A DNA stretch of 52,020 nucleotides, taken from positions 1-52,020 of the forward strand of contig QPMI01000680.1 in assembly GCA_004431415.1 (NCBI GenBank). Direction: 5' to 3'. This stretch comes from Cyanophora paradoxa (Eukaryota > Glaucocystophyceae > Cyanophorales > Cyanophoraceae). Made by a program: the position numbers and the translations under genes. The notes beneath the pieces are model-generated. The model did no database searches. It worked only from the letters and a program-made list of their open reading frames with translations, and was not told where the DNA came from. Positions 20,142-32,243 of this stretch are shown here, piece after piece (the stretch's first letter is position 1; every line of letters begins with the position of its first letter).

Positions 20142-23100
20142 CTACGGGCGCTGGAGGTCGTGGAGGAGGTCGAGGAGGGCGGCGGAGGACCACGCCTGCG
20201 TCGGGCACGCCGCCCCGCACTCCGCACCCTCCCCGTTCGTCACCTGCAGCGCCGTCAGCCTTGGGCGCGGGCGGGCGCGGGTGGGGGCGGGGTCGGGCGG
20301 GCGGGCCTCGGGGAGGCCGAAGTAGGGCCCGCGCTCGACGGCGGCGCGGTGCGGCGCGACGGCCGCCAGCGCCTCCTCCCGCCCCACCACCCTGCGAGGG
20401 CCCCGGCGTCAGCGGAGGAAGCGGAGGAAGCGTTGAGGGCGGGGGCGGGGGGCACCCGAAGGCGAGGGCGGCGCGGAGGAAGTAGCCGGAGAGCCAGACC
20501 CACTCGGGCCCCTGGTGGTAGTTGAAGCCCCGCGCCGTCCCGTACTCCGAAGAGTCCGCCTGGGGGCGAGGACGTCAGGAAGAAGCCTAAGGGGCGGAAG
20601 ATTGCGGGCTCGCCTGGGGGTCGTAGTTGGGGCGGTACTGCATGTCGCCGGGGTCGAGGGAGCGCATGCCGAGGGGCCCCAGGAGGTGCTCCCGCATGAG
20701 CGCCAGGCAGCCGGCGGCCCGGCGCCGGTCGAAGAGCTCGGGGGCGACCACCATCGCCACCGCCGCGTTCGGCCGCAGCGCGTAGTCCGGCCACCGCTCG
20801 AACGACCCGAACGTGTCCTGCCGCCCCCGCCCCCGGTCAGGCCTCAGAGGCCCGGGCCCAGAGGCTCAGAGCACGGCAGCACCTTGTAGATGCCGCGGCG
20901 GTTGACGAACTGCTTCTCGAGGAGGTACCCCCCGTCCTCAGCCTCGTTCTGGGGGATGTAGAACGCCTTCTCGAAGCTCGCCTGCGGCCGCGCCGGCGTC
21001 AGGGGAGGGGAGGGGGATCCCGGCGAGGGGGGTACAGGGGCTCGCCTGGAGCCGGTCCTGCCAGTCGGCGTAGGCGAAGAGGCGGCCCTCGCTCTGGAGC
21101 CAGGCGCCGGGGTACGGGAACTTGCCGGCCTTGTGGAGGGCGGTGACCCAGCGGAGGGCCGACTTGACGAGGCCGACGATCTCGACGGCCGCCCCGTCGC
21201 GCGGCGTCGCCGGCTTCCCGTGGTTCCCAGCCTGCGCGCAGGGCTCAGCTCCGGCGAGAGAAAGGGAGGAAGGAGCGAGGGGGGCGACTGCGGGCACCTG
21301 CTGGGACTCGCCGACCTTGTCCATCCAGGTGCCGGCGTTGGCGGTGTTGCCGCCGTACACGATCCCCGTCGCCAGGTCGATCGTCACGTCCACGTTGAAT
21401 GCGTTGTCCTGCAGCTTCGGGTCCACCCGCGGCGCCTCCCACTGCGCGCCCCCGTCAGCAGAAGCGGGAGGAAGCGGGGGGGCGGGCGGGCGGGCGGGCG
21501 CGCCTCGCGGAAGTGGATGCCGTTGGCGTGCGACTCGAGGACCTCCTGCACGAGGCTCGCCACCGTGTGGCTCTTCTCCCCCGGCCGCTGCTGCGCGTCC
21601 GCCGCGCCGAAGGTCTTCCGCCGCTCCGCGAGCGCCGCCGCGTCGCAGTCGAAGAGCCGCTCGACGCGCTCCGCGAGGATCGCCTCGCCGTTGGGCGCCA
21701 TCGCGCAGTACTCCTGCACCGCCTGGAGCCACCACCAGCAGGCGTCGCGCGAGTTGTAGCGCGGCGCCCGCCCCCCGTCGAGGAGGTTCGGGATGAGGCC
21801 GTGGCGCAGGGCGGCGCCGAAGGCGAGGATGAGGTCGCGGGCCTCCCGGAAGCGGCCCGTGACGAGGAGGAGGCCGCGGAGGGCGACGAAGGTGTCCCGG
21901 CCCCACGCGCGGAACGCCCCCGTCGCGAAGTGCGGGAGCCCCGCCGCCAGCGTCGCCGACTTGGGGCGGTCCGGCGACGCCGGGCTGCTCGGCACCACCC
22001 CGTAGAGCTGCGGGGGCCGGGCGGCTCAGCGAGGCGGGGCGGCCGGCTGGGCCGGCTCGGCAGGGCGGGCCTGGACGGAGGTCATGGCGAGGCGCTGGAC
22101 GAGGTCGGACCCGCCGGCGACGAAGGGGCCCATGAGCGCGTGGCAGCGCTCCAGCGCCCGGTAGTAGAAGATCCGCACGACCTGGGGCGGGGCGGAGGCC
22201 CGGGGCCCGTCAGCGAAGCCGAGGGAGGAAGGGGCCGGGCGGAGCAAAGCAAAGCGGACCGTGTCGAAGTAGGGGGCGACGAGGTAGCGGGGGAGGGCCT
22301 TGATGTGCGCCAGCTTCCCCTCGAACCACGCCGCCGTCCCCGCCAGCCCCGTCTGGCGGGAGACGTCAAGGCGGGAGGGGGAGGGAGGGGCGGGAGGGAG
22401 GGGCGGACGGCCTTGAGGCGGCCGGCGAGGTACTCGAGGGCCCAGTCGCCGGCGCGCAGGTGCGCCACCAACGGGTGGTGCCGCGTCTTCCGCTCCGCCT
22501 CCGGCGTCTGCGCCGCGCGTGAGCTGGACGGACGTGGAACGAGGCAGGGGGCGGGGGGGCGGGCCGTCATGGAGGGCGGGGCGACGGCGGCGGAGCGGGC
22601 CTCGGTGCGCCCCAGGCGCGCCTCGTCCAGCATCGCCACGAAGCTCTGCGCCCGAAACGAGGCTTAGAGGGGGCTCCAAGAGGAGAGGAGAGGCCTAGGC
22701 GGGCGGGAGGGAGGGCGGGCCTGGAGGCCGTAGTAGGCGAGCTTGCCGTAGTCCGGCACGTCGTACGCGTCCCACCCGATCGTGTCCTTCTCCTCGGGCG
22801 CCGTCCTGGGGGGGGCCCAGAAGAAGGACGAGCGCTTAGAAAGAGCGAAGCAGACCAGGCGCGAGGGACGGGGGCGGACCGGAAGAGGACGACGTTCATG
22901 TCCTCGAGGGAGAGGGCGTTGAGCGCCGCCGCGAGCTCCGCGTCGTCCAGCGGCGCCAGCGAGCGCACCGCCGCCTGCGCCTCCGCCGGCAGCTTGACCC
23001 GCACGATGAGGAAGGAGCCGGCGGGGAGCTCGCGGATCTCCAGCGACTTGCCGTCCGCGCCGGGGGCGGCGAGCCCGAGGTAGTCGCTCTCCGAGGTCCG

Positions 23101-26100
23101 CAGCGAGCACCGCAGGCCCTTGAGCGTCTTGCCCTCCGCCCCGTCCGCCTCCTCCCCAAGCACCTGCCGCGCCGTGGCGGGTCGGATCGGGCGCGGCTGC
23201 GGCTGCGGGGGCGGGCGGGGCGGACCTCGAGGCGGGCGGCGAGGGCGGGCCCGACGAGGGCGCCCCCGACGGGGATCCGCTGGGGCGGGGCCGGAGCGCC
23301 CTCCATGGGGGCCGGCGCCACGAGGAAGTAGCCCTCGTGCGAGCACGGGTTCCGCCGGAACACCCTGCGGCGAGGCCGGAGGAGACGCTTAGCTCAAGAG
23401 GGCCGAGGCCAGGCCGCGGGAGAGGGCCGGCGGGCGGGCGCACGTGAAGATGCCGCCGTCGAACTTGGCGTCCACCTCGTTGGCGTGCTCGCCGGCCATG
23501 CGCGCCCGCAGCGCGTTGAGGGCGGCGCGGGCCTTGGCGATGCCGGCCTCCGCCCCCGCCGCCGCGTACGCCCGCGTCTCGTACGTCAGGTCGTTCTGCA
23601 GTGCCCGCGGCCTCAGGGGGGCGGGGGCGGGAAGGGAGGGGGCGGGGCGGGCGCGCCATGCCGGGGACGAGCTCGTCGAAGCCGCGGGCGGAGGCGACGG
23701 CGCCGCACGCCATCGCGCAGACCGCCGCCAGCGGCAGCGCGTGCGCCGTCGCGTTGCGCTGCGCTGCGATGAGGCCGGGCGGCGGGGGCGAGGGCGGGGG
23801 CGGGGGCGGGGGAGGCGCCCGCACCGTGCTGCGGGCCTGGAGGGAGGAGTCGCAGCAGACGGCGGCCGGCGGGGTCGGGATGAGGGGCCGGTAGAAGCGG
23901 TCCCGCTGCGGCCGCCGGCCCTCGCACGGGCGCCCGGCGGAGAAGCGGGGGCCGGCGGGCCCGGGGCGCGCGCACCTCTCCCGGGATGAGGAAGCGGGGG
24001 TCGAGGGAGCCGACGGGCTGCCCCCCCGCCGCCCGCACCTGCCAGACAAAGCGTCAGAGCCGCCAAGCGAGCCCGAACGAAGCGAGAAGGCGGGGCGGGC
24101 CTGAGCGGCGAGGGCGGCGAGGTCGGTCACGGCGGGGGCGTCCCCCAGCACCGCCAGCATCCCTGCCCGCAGGCTCAGCGGGTGGGGCGGATGGACGGGG
24201 CGGGGCGGGGCGGGGCGGCGGGGGCACCGATGCGGCCGGAGTAGTGGGTGGCGACCTCCTTGGACTGGAGGGGCATGGAGGCGAGGACGACGAGGCCCGG
24301 GCGGGCCTTGCGGGCGACGTCGATCATGTACTCCGACACCTCCAGCGGCGTCCTGCCCACAGCCGTCAGGGGCGGGGAAGCCGCGAGGCAACGGGGCAAG
24401 GAAGCGTTGGGCGCACGTGTGGGCCTCGTGGAGGCAGACGCCGTGGAAGGTCTGAGCCACGCGCCGCGTGTAGTCCGCCATCTGCCCCGCAGGCGTGAGC
24501 CGCGCCGCGCGGCGGTGGGGCGCGGGCTTCCGGGGCCCCGCGCGGACCTGGTCCCAGAGCCACGGGTTGTCCTCCCGCCGCTTCCCGTAGTACAGGCGCA
24601 CCGTCCCCCGCGTCACCGCAACCTGCGGGGCCCGCACCGCTCGGACCCGGCCAGCGGCGGGGACCCGCGGGGCGGCGGCCGGCTCGCCTGGCGGAGGAGG
24701 TAGGGGTTCGAGATGCCGAGCTTGGGGTCGGCGGGGTCGCCGGCCGTCGCCGCCCCGTCGCGCAAGTACCCCGGGTGCGCGAAGTACGCCGTCCGCCCGT
24801 CCCGGAACGAGACCTGCCCTCACGTTCAGGCGAGCCGAAGGGGGAGGAGAAGAGGCTGAGCGGGGGCGGGGCGGGGCGGGGCGGGGCGGGGCGGGCCTTG
24901 GTGAAGTAGGGGTCGAGGAAGGGCCGCTCGGGGGTGACGGCGCCCTTCTTCGGGCCCGCCGGGTCCAGCCGCTCGTAGTGCACCTGCCGCGCGGCGGGGC
25001 GGGGCGGGGCGGAGAGGCTGAGGGGCGGGCAGGAGGGGAGGAAGGGGGGGGGGGCGGGCACGGTGTGCCAGATGTTGTGGAGGATCTTCTCCTCGTCGGC
25101 CCAGAACTGCTGGTAGAGCGGCTGGTTCACCTGCGGCCCCGCCCCCGAGGCGGCTCAGAGAGTGAGCGCGGTTCGAGGGAGGCGGCGGGCGCGCCTCGTC
25201 GACGGCGAGGGTGAGGAGGCGGCAGCGGTGCTCGAGCTCCTTCGTGTCCCCCGCGTTGATCGGCGGCGAGTTGAAGAGCGCCAGCAGCACGCCCGTGTCG
25301 ATCTGCCGGGGGGATTGGCGGGGGTGGATCGGCGGGGTTTACGGGGAGCGGCGCGCACGCCCTTGCCGCCGCGGGAGCCGTCGCTGGCGGTGCTCTCCTT
25401 GAGGATGGGGACCGTGTATGTGTTGATCCAGAACGTCGGGTTGCTCCCGAACTTCGCCTCGAAGGGCCGCTTGTTGATCACCCCGTCCCGGAAGTCGTGC
25501 AGCACCTAAGAGAGGGGGCACGCTGGGGTCAGCCGGGCAGCTTTCGGGCTAAGTGCAGACGGAAGGGCCGGGCGCGCCTTCTGGACGTTGACGACGTAGA
25601 ACTGCCAGAGCTTGGCGGGGGCGAGGACCTGGGCCCGGAACTGCAGGACGGCCCAGTTGAGCGCCCCGTCGTTGTCCAGGTGCGGCGAGACCTGCCGGGC
25701 GAGGGGGAGGCGTCAGGCGGCGCCGCGCGGGTGGGATGGGCTCGGGCGGGGCGCGCCATGTGCTTCTGGGACTCCATGCCGGCGGAGAACTCGGCGAGGG
25801 CCTCGTCGAGGGCGATTGCGGCGGCGAGGTGCGGGCTGTTGATGGAGCTGTACCCGCACTCGGGGTGCTCCTGCAGCCAGGGCGTGTCCACCGCCGTCTG
25901 CCCGTACACGACGTCGGCGACGGAGAGCACGCCGCACTCCTCCTCGAGCCGCTGCACGGCGCCCTTGAGCGCCTTCTGCTTGTTCGCCTCCGTCACCGCC
26001 CCGAAGATCGCGCGCGAGAGCACGGTCCGGTCCGAGATCGAGTAGGGCGAGCCGCCCGACGAGAGCGTCTCCATCGGCGAGAAGTGCACGATGCTGTACC

Positions 26101-26910
26101 CGGCCGCCGCCGCCGGCTTCCCCACCGTCTCCGTCCAGTCCGACACGGGGCCCAGCAGCTGCCGGCGCCGCCCTCAGCGAGCGCCGCCGCCGGCTCGCGC
26201 GGGGGGGCCTGACCTTGGAGCAGACGCTCTGGATGGCGAGGGCCTCGAGCGGGACGGCCTTGCCGTTGACGACGACGTCGGAGACGACGGTCACGCGCGT
26301 GCCGACCTCGCGCGCCTTCTCGCGGAACGCGGCGCCGTCGCCCACGGCGCCGGCCTCGCCGTAGAGCGCCACGTCGAAGGTGCCGGCGACGTGCGCCCGC
26401 AGCTCGAAAACCGCGTCCCCCAGCGCGTTCGTCGACCTGCGCGCGCCGTCCGGTCGCACTGCGCCCCGGACCCCTCCCGCGGGCGCCGCACCCCGAGACG
26501 ACGCGCGCGGTGTTCCGGTCAAAGCCGTCCCCCTCGGCGGGGAGGTTCGTCGCGAGCACGGGCTTCCCCGACTTGCACGCGCCGATCGCACCGCGCCAAA
26601 TGACTCGAATGACTGACCCCTGAACGACCTGCGTCGGCGCGCGGCCCTCGCGGGGTCAGCCACGTCGCGTGCGCGCGTCTCGGCAGGAGACGGCGGGGCG
26701 CGCTTCGAGCTCCGCGGGAGCTTTCCTATAGCATGCAGGGGCTCTAGGGGCGTCCGAAGAGCCCGCGGGCAACTCGGGCTCTCGTGGCGCGCGCACCTGG
26801 AGCAGGCCCTTCGGGAGGGAACCCGTGGCATCGGGGGCCTCAAGCACGAAGAGCGAGCCGCTGGAATCGGGTTGGGGGGCCGACGAGGCCGCTCCCTTCT
26901 TCGGCGCCAT
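20142..26910 (-). CDS. AGL: Glycogen debranching enzyme, eukaryote type, with degenerate transferase site
   Basis: A large minus-strand gene with some 20-25 short introns, from ATG at 26910 (MAPKKGAAS) to TAG at 20142-20144. Eukaryotic debranching enzymes combine an N-terminal GH13 4-alpha-glucanotransferase with a C-terminal GH133 amylo-alpha-1,6-glucosidase, acting on branched glucans in the cytosol. Collinear family landmarks are clear: [137 protein letters not shown] and CPTQAW. The glucosidase residues (Asp in WGRDTF, Glu in HQGPEW) are present. In the transferase half, GH13 motifs are replaced: DVVYNH by DVVYGQ, GVRLDNCH by [13 protein letters not shown] by VLASM, and THDN is absent. 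Many introns are GC-AG, for example 20560-20613, 25131-25194 and 25692-25756. It could instead be a glucan-binding paralogue. Family assignment is very secure. Confidence 0.93.
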
Positions 26911-28535
26911 ACTCGTGTGGGTACGAGGCTGAAGCTGCTGGCTGGGTACGATTTTGAAGGACCGACCCCACGATATCGATATCGATAATCGATGAACGTG
27001 AGTCACCGCCGACGAACCGCCGTCGACGTCACCGGTCGGCGGTCGATCGACAAGCAGGCTTGAAGCAGCAGATATTAAATTGATCCTCATCGATCATGAT
27101 CGATATATGTACGTATACGTAATACGTATACGTATACGTTTACATACGTCAAGTAAATCACACATACATGCATATTAATGTTAATCACACATGATAATTA
27201 TAAATGTTAATTCGCCTCGACATTAATTGCATGACGATATATGTATGTGTTCGACATATTAACAATTATCGACTCCTATAATGAGTCCTATTGCTCATGA
27301 GCACAGGATCAAGTTTGCAACTCAAATTAGGACCGTGTACATGTCGACGTCAGTGATGTCACTGCATGATCGAGTCACGCCGGCGCGCGCGTTGACTATA
27401 TAAATTAAATATCGTCAAAGTGTATATATATATGTACAAGCTTTAATAAAGATCGACAGCTTAAGATCGAAAATATATGTACAAGCTGTATATAGTTTAT
27501 AATTACGTCACATAAAATGCAATTAGCTTATTAATTACACCCATATGCGCGCAGTCGGAACTTTTAATTAGCTAGACTCGGAAGTGAGATTTTTTGTTCT
27601 TTTTCGTACGTCTTTTTTGCTTTTTTTGAGAGTACCGGACGAATAGTAGTTCGTCGTCGAATACCCGTAGGCTGCACGCCGTGCACGGTGCACGGTGGGG
27701 CCGTGCACATGTACAGTGCCACTGCACACTGCACCGTGGCACTCCGGATTAGTGCTGTCGTCAGTCAGTCCCCCGGCTGACCCAGTCCGTCAGCCCCCCT
27801 GACTGTGACTGAATCAGTCAACCCGAGGTTCAGTCAGGCTACCGTGCAAAAACCGTGAAAAATGACCCGGAAATGACCCAAGCGCGATCTATCTACTTCA
27901 TTCAAGTTGCCAAGCATCAGGCACGGGCGGTAAGGGGTGGATATGCGAGCAGAGAGGACGAGAAAAGGAGATTCGGCCCCCGCCAGGTGTCAGACACCGT
28001 TAGCCTCGCTAGCGTGGACCGTTTCTTGAAGATTTCGACGACAGAAGATCATTTTTTTGGTCGACCCACGTCAGCTTTAGATGAAAAAAGCCCACAGGGG
28101 GGCACGCTCCCAGCAGGGTGTTGTATGGGACTGAGAAAACGTCAGTCAGCCAAAAGCTGACCCAGGCAGGTCAGTCAGACCCTCTGACTGTGACTGTCAG
28201 TGACTGACGACAGCCCTACTCCGGATCCGTGTGCACGTGCACGGCGTGGGCGTGCGGCGTGCCACGCCGTGACGGTGCGCGGGCCAGCGCGCGCGGGCCA
28301 GCGCGGGCCCGGGCTGCCGGCGCCGCAGACTAACTTTTTAGTAAGGCCCGCAGTGCGCGGCGCACTGCAGCTGCGCCCGGCCAGCCTGAGCGCCGTGCAG
28401 ATCTAGAGCGCGCCGCGCGAGCGCTACTCCGGAGTCCGGAGCAGCAGCCGCACTGCGGCAGCTGCAGCAGGAGCAGCCGCTGAGCAGCAGCAGCAGCAGC
28501 GCGCCGCGCGCGCTATTGCTTGCCGGAATAGATCG
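26911..28535. other. AT-rich spacer with promoter-side palindromes and one MITE
   Basis: Upstream of the debranching enzyme lies a repeated ATCGATATCGAT-type palindrome (about 26973-26994). Farther on are CGTATACG palindromes (27111-27139) and AT-rich DNA to 27640. A GTGCAC/CACGGTGC palindromic stretch (27670-27740) borders the element at 27750-28218 and continues on its right side. The last 300 bases before the next gene are very GC-rich with GCGC and GCAGCAGC runs. No RNA gene was recognised. Confidence 0.5.
27750..28218. mobile_element. hAT-like MITE, TIR TAG(T/G)GCTGTCGTCAGTCA, perfect 8-bp duplication
   Basis: Inverted ends TAGTGCTGTCGTCAGTCA on the left and the reverse complement of TAGGGCTGTCGTCAGTCA on the right are bordered by perfect 8-bp direct repeats CTCCGGAT (27742-27749 and 28219-28226). 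The body has many GTCAGTC/GACTGAC motifs. A 101-codon frame inside (27855-28160) has no recognisable domain and is judged non-coding. It shares 30 identical bases with 19361-19390. Confidence 0.85.
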
Positions 28536-29766
28536 ATGGCGTCGCGCTTGATGCGCCTGCTGCGCGGCCCGTCTCCGATCGTTGTGCCAGAAGACGAGGA
28601 TGCCTCGCACCCTCCGCCCCTCGTCTCTCCGCCGACTTCTCCGCCACTCGCCAGCGTGAAGACCTTCTTCTCTGAAGCGCCCATCAAGCCAAAGCGCAGC
28701 CCGCCGCTTCCCTCGCAGGCCCCGCCGCACCACTTGCCGCCCCTCCCTGCCCCGGCCGAGAAGGCGGCGGCGCCAGCGGAAACACCAGCATGGAGAAAGC
28801 ACAGCAGACTGGCGATAGTCCTGCAGAAGGTTGGCTGCAGACCCCGACCCCAGTCAAGATCTGATGTTGACCCTTTCGCAGCTGTGGTCTGCGATATGCT
28901 GGGAGATGCCGGACGATGCCGTTCCGGATCGGTTATCCTTCGAAGCGTACTGCTCCACGCACGCCGCGCTGTTTAAGGCGGTGCGCCGAGTGGCCTTGCA
29001 ATGTGGTTCTTCACCGCACCTCGCGCGCTGATTTGCGAGGACCAGCTGCGAGTGGTGTGGGATCCGCAGCAGGCCCGGAAACTGGCCGAGGTAGTCTCGA
29101 CTGCTGTCTCTCCAAACACGTCGAGGCCCCTTCTTTGACGCGCTTTCCACTTGCCCACAGGCAGACTTCCGGACCGACTCTAAGGGCAAAGGATCGGTGG
29201 CGAGGGACTCATGTGCTTATTATTCCCTTTCTTTTCAGTTCTTATTCTGAACTGATCCTCCTTTCTCAGTTCTCTCCCTGATGTACACCTTGTCGGCGCG
29301 CTGGACGGTCGCGGCGTCGAACGCGGCCGGGGGCCACCAAGCCGAGGCGGAGCCGGACGCTTGCTCCTTCTTTCTTGAGACTCTGCTGCGCGCCGTCTCT
29401 ACATACGACCGGCAGCGCGGTGTTTTACGGCTGAAGCCGCTGGACGAGATCGACGTCGGCGCGGGCAACCCGTACGTGGCGCAGCAGCCGCAGCCGCACA
29501 CGCAGCCGCAGCCGCAATCGCAGTCGCCCCAGCGGCGGTACTCGCACCCTGCGTCCTCGGCGGAGGTGGGCGGGGAGCGCTCGGCGAGCGAGGTCCGCTC
29601 TCGGCGCGGCTCGGTCGGGAGCTCGGAGCTGCAGGACGAGGCGGAGCGCGGGGACTACGCGCGGCGGCTCCGGCAGTCGATGCGCTCGCGCTCCGTGGAC
29701 ATGGGCGACGAGCTCCGCCGCCTCGCCATCTTCAACGCCCTCCGCAAGCGCGCCCCGGGCGCGTAG
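28536..29766 (+). CDS. EF-hand-like protein with disordered tails
   Basis: The best start is ATG 28536 (MASRLMRLLRG). Exon one encodes a Pro-rich head with a VKTFFSEAPIKPK motif. Introns of about 45-60 nt, all GT-AG by inference: about 28829-28880, then donors after ALFKA (28980), LAE (29090), and after 29211, where a GTGCTT donor restores frame to the exon starting near 29270. The spliced core reads as paired helix-loop-helix segments (LWSAICWEMPDD, then TDSKGKGSVARDSFLSLMYT) resembling EF-hands. The loop keeps the first Asp, the central Gly and the hydrophobic position but has Lys at positions 3 and 5, so calcium binding is doubtful. The tail has a QPQPHTQPQPQSQSPQ stretch and an Arg/Ser-rich region, ending at TAG 29764-29766. 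Role unknown; a regulatory or scaffolding protein is a guess. Confidence 0.55.
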
Positions 29767-30919
29767 CCCCCGCGGCGCCCCCCGGGCAGGGCAGGGCGGG
29801 GCGGGGCCCCCGCCAGCTTGCTTGCCCCCCCGGGGCCCGAGTGGCAGTACCTCATTTCCCTTTCTTTCTCTTTCCCCTTTCCCTATGAGACGTCGCTATT
29901 GGTGTATAGGTCACGGTTGCATATATTTTGCAGGCGATATTTTTTTGGATGAAAAGGAGGAGTGTAGTGTAGTGGAGGAGTAGAGAAGTGTGCTAGTCAG
30001 ATAGTCTTACAGCCACAGCGTTAGCTAGCCTCGAGGCGGTTAGGGCGTTGGAGTGTGTTTTGACGTGAGATGGGTGATTCGTTGTGGTTTTTTTTTTGTA
30101 CTTAGGGTCCGTTCTTACCCCTGCGATCCGCACTCTATTGCGCGCACTGTAATTATTATTGGACAGGGCGAGTTGCTCGATCGGGACGGAGCTCCACTAT
30201 CGCTATCGATTTTGTTCGGATATTCCCACAGACAAAGTCCTGTTAATACAGGCTTCTCGTCCATATAACTAGTGATACACAGCGCCTTCAGTTTCGTATG
30301 GGATTTAAATTTCCATCGAGGTGCAAATGTACCGCAGTTCTACGACAGTCCTAGTGCAGCACCCGCTGCAGTCGTGTCACTTCGATCACTTGCATAATGT
30401 CTATGTTTGCCGTTCTGTCGTCGACGTCGCGCTGCGCTTCTGCATGCGCGTCACGCACTAGTACTGCGGCACTCCGAGGCTCCTTCCGAAGTTCCTCGAA
30501 GCAGTTTAATTTGCATGACGTTAACGGTCATGATCACTGACCCGAGCCTCGCCGCAGGCTCGTATCCCGGAGCCGCCGACGTCGACACACGTGCATGTCC
30601 CTAATTGTAATGATTACGATCGATGACATCGAGCCACTGGCCGGGCCCGCGCGCATGGCTAGCGCCCAGCCTGAGAGCAGACGTACTCTGATCTCGGATT
30701 GCCATGTTGAGAACTTCGGAATGCACAGCGGAGAGCGGCGGCACATAAATAAGCCACCGCGGCAGAGATCTAGAGCCCCCGAAGCCTGAATTTCAACGGG
30801 TACGAGTACCGAACACAGAACACAGATGCTATGCTGCTCGGGTAGGGCAGCACACGCACAAGTGCGCACGGTGCTGATCACGAGTGCACAGCTCAGCGGC
30901 CAGGCGGGGGCGGCGCCCC
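29767..30919. other. Convergent spacer between the EF-hand-like and PsbP-like genes
   Basis: 3' flanks of two convergent genes. A GC-rich start is followed by pyrimidine runs (29850-29885), a GTAGTGTAGTGGAGGAG purine stretch (29960-29985) and mixed sequence. I see no further gene, RNA or repeat. Confidence 0.5.
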
Positions 30920-32243
30920 TCACAGGACCTCGAAGCTGTCGGCGATGGTGCGCAGGAGCTCGGTGTCCGTCGAGCTGCCCTCCTCCGGGCACTGCACGTT
31001 CAGCTGCGGCGGCGGCGGCGGCAGCTCCCGCTCAACCGCAGGGAAGGGGCGGAGGCCGGAGCGGGGCGGGGCGGGGCGGGGCGGGGCGGGGGTACGCCTC
31101 GCACCGTGTAGAGGTTGGAGTCCTTGAGGGCCATCACTGCGAGGAAGCGCTGCTTGATCTGAGGGGGGGCGAGCCGCGCCCGGGGCCCCGCCCTCGCGTC
31201 AGACAGACCCTCGGGTGCACGTGCGCCTATCCGCTGGGACGCGGCGGTTGGCGCACCGGGTCGTTGTCGACGGTGTACTCGATCACGTACGCGCCGTCCT
31301 GGCGGGGGGGGGGGGACATAGCGTTAGGGATGGAGGGAAGGAGGAGGGCGGAGGGGGCGCGCCTTGCTCCGGGCGTCGGTCTTGAGCATGCGGGCGCCCT
31401 TCTGCTGCGCGGTGAGGCCCATGCCCACGCCGTCGGGGTTGCCGAAGGAGCCCATCTTGGCTGCGGGCCCGCCGTCACTCCCACGCGGCAGCGCGCGCGC
31501 AAGGCAAGGCGGGCCGCTGGCGGAATGGGGCCAGACTCACTGAAATCCGGCTGGACGCGGTACCTGGGCGGATCGCGCGGTCAGTTCTACCGGGAGAAGA
31601 GCCGACTCCGAACGCGGCCGCACTTGACGAGCGCGGCGCTCCGGTTGGCGTTGGAGGGGTCAGCGAAGAAGAGGACCTGCGCCCGCCGTTCGCGGGGCAC
31701 GCGCACACGCGCGCGCGCATTATTGCATACGCGCCTGGTTGTTCGGCAGGCTGCCCTCGGCGCTCTGCGCGGCGAGAGCTCGTTGAGCAAGGCGGCGTAG
31801 CTAGAGGAAGGGACGTGAGCTGCCGCGCAGCGCCGCGGGCGGGCTGACCGTCCACGACTTGGGGACCTGCGGGCACGCGGTCAGCACGCCTGCGGCCGGC
31901 GGGCGCGGGCGCAGTGCGGATGCACCTTGATGCGGACACCGTCCTGCTCGAAAAGCGTGAAATCCGTCGTGGCGGCCTGCGCGGCCTGCTGCGCCAGCAG
32001 GACGGCGAAAGCTGCGGCTGCCCCCAGCGTCTCGCGGCGGCCGACGGCCTTGACAGTCGACGTCGACGTCGAAGCGACCGCGAAAGTGACTGCCGGAGCC
32101 GAAGCCGCACTCGACGGGCGTGCCGCAGCCGAGCTGGCTAGCCGGCGGGCGTGGGCACCGGAGAGCGCCGCGCTGCTGCTAAAGCTAACAGCCGCATTGC
32201 TGCCAGCGGCCGGGCGGTTCGGAAGCACTGCGAGGCTGAACAT
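30920..32243 (-). CDS. PsbP-domain protein of the thylakoid lumen
   Basis: ATG at 32243 (MFSLAVLPNR), stop at 30920-30922. The first about 65 residues are Ala/Ser-rich with Arg and no acidic residues, like a plastid transit peptide. They are followed by a twin-arginine lumen signal (GRRETLGAAAAFAVLLAQ, cleavage after an AQA-type site). Mature exons give a PsbP-like fold: FTLFEQDGVRIKVPKSWT, VLFFADPSNANRSAALVK, VIEYTVDNDP, a KQRFLAVMALKDSNLYT strand, LNVQCPEE and LLRTIADSFEVL at the C-terminus. PsbP-family proteins assist photosystem II or related thylakoid complexes. This copy is a PsbP-like/PPD type and not certainly the oxygen-evolving subunit. Introns are short. One near 31060-31090 is built of GGGGC repeats. 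It shows the organism is or was photosynthetic. Confidence 0.85.

Noticed and set aside
27855-28160. 101-codon frame inside the MITE
   Set aside because: No transposase motif, starts and ends inside repeated element sequence, no splice or codon-bias support.
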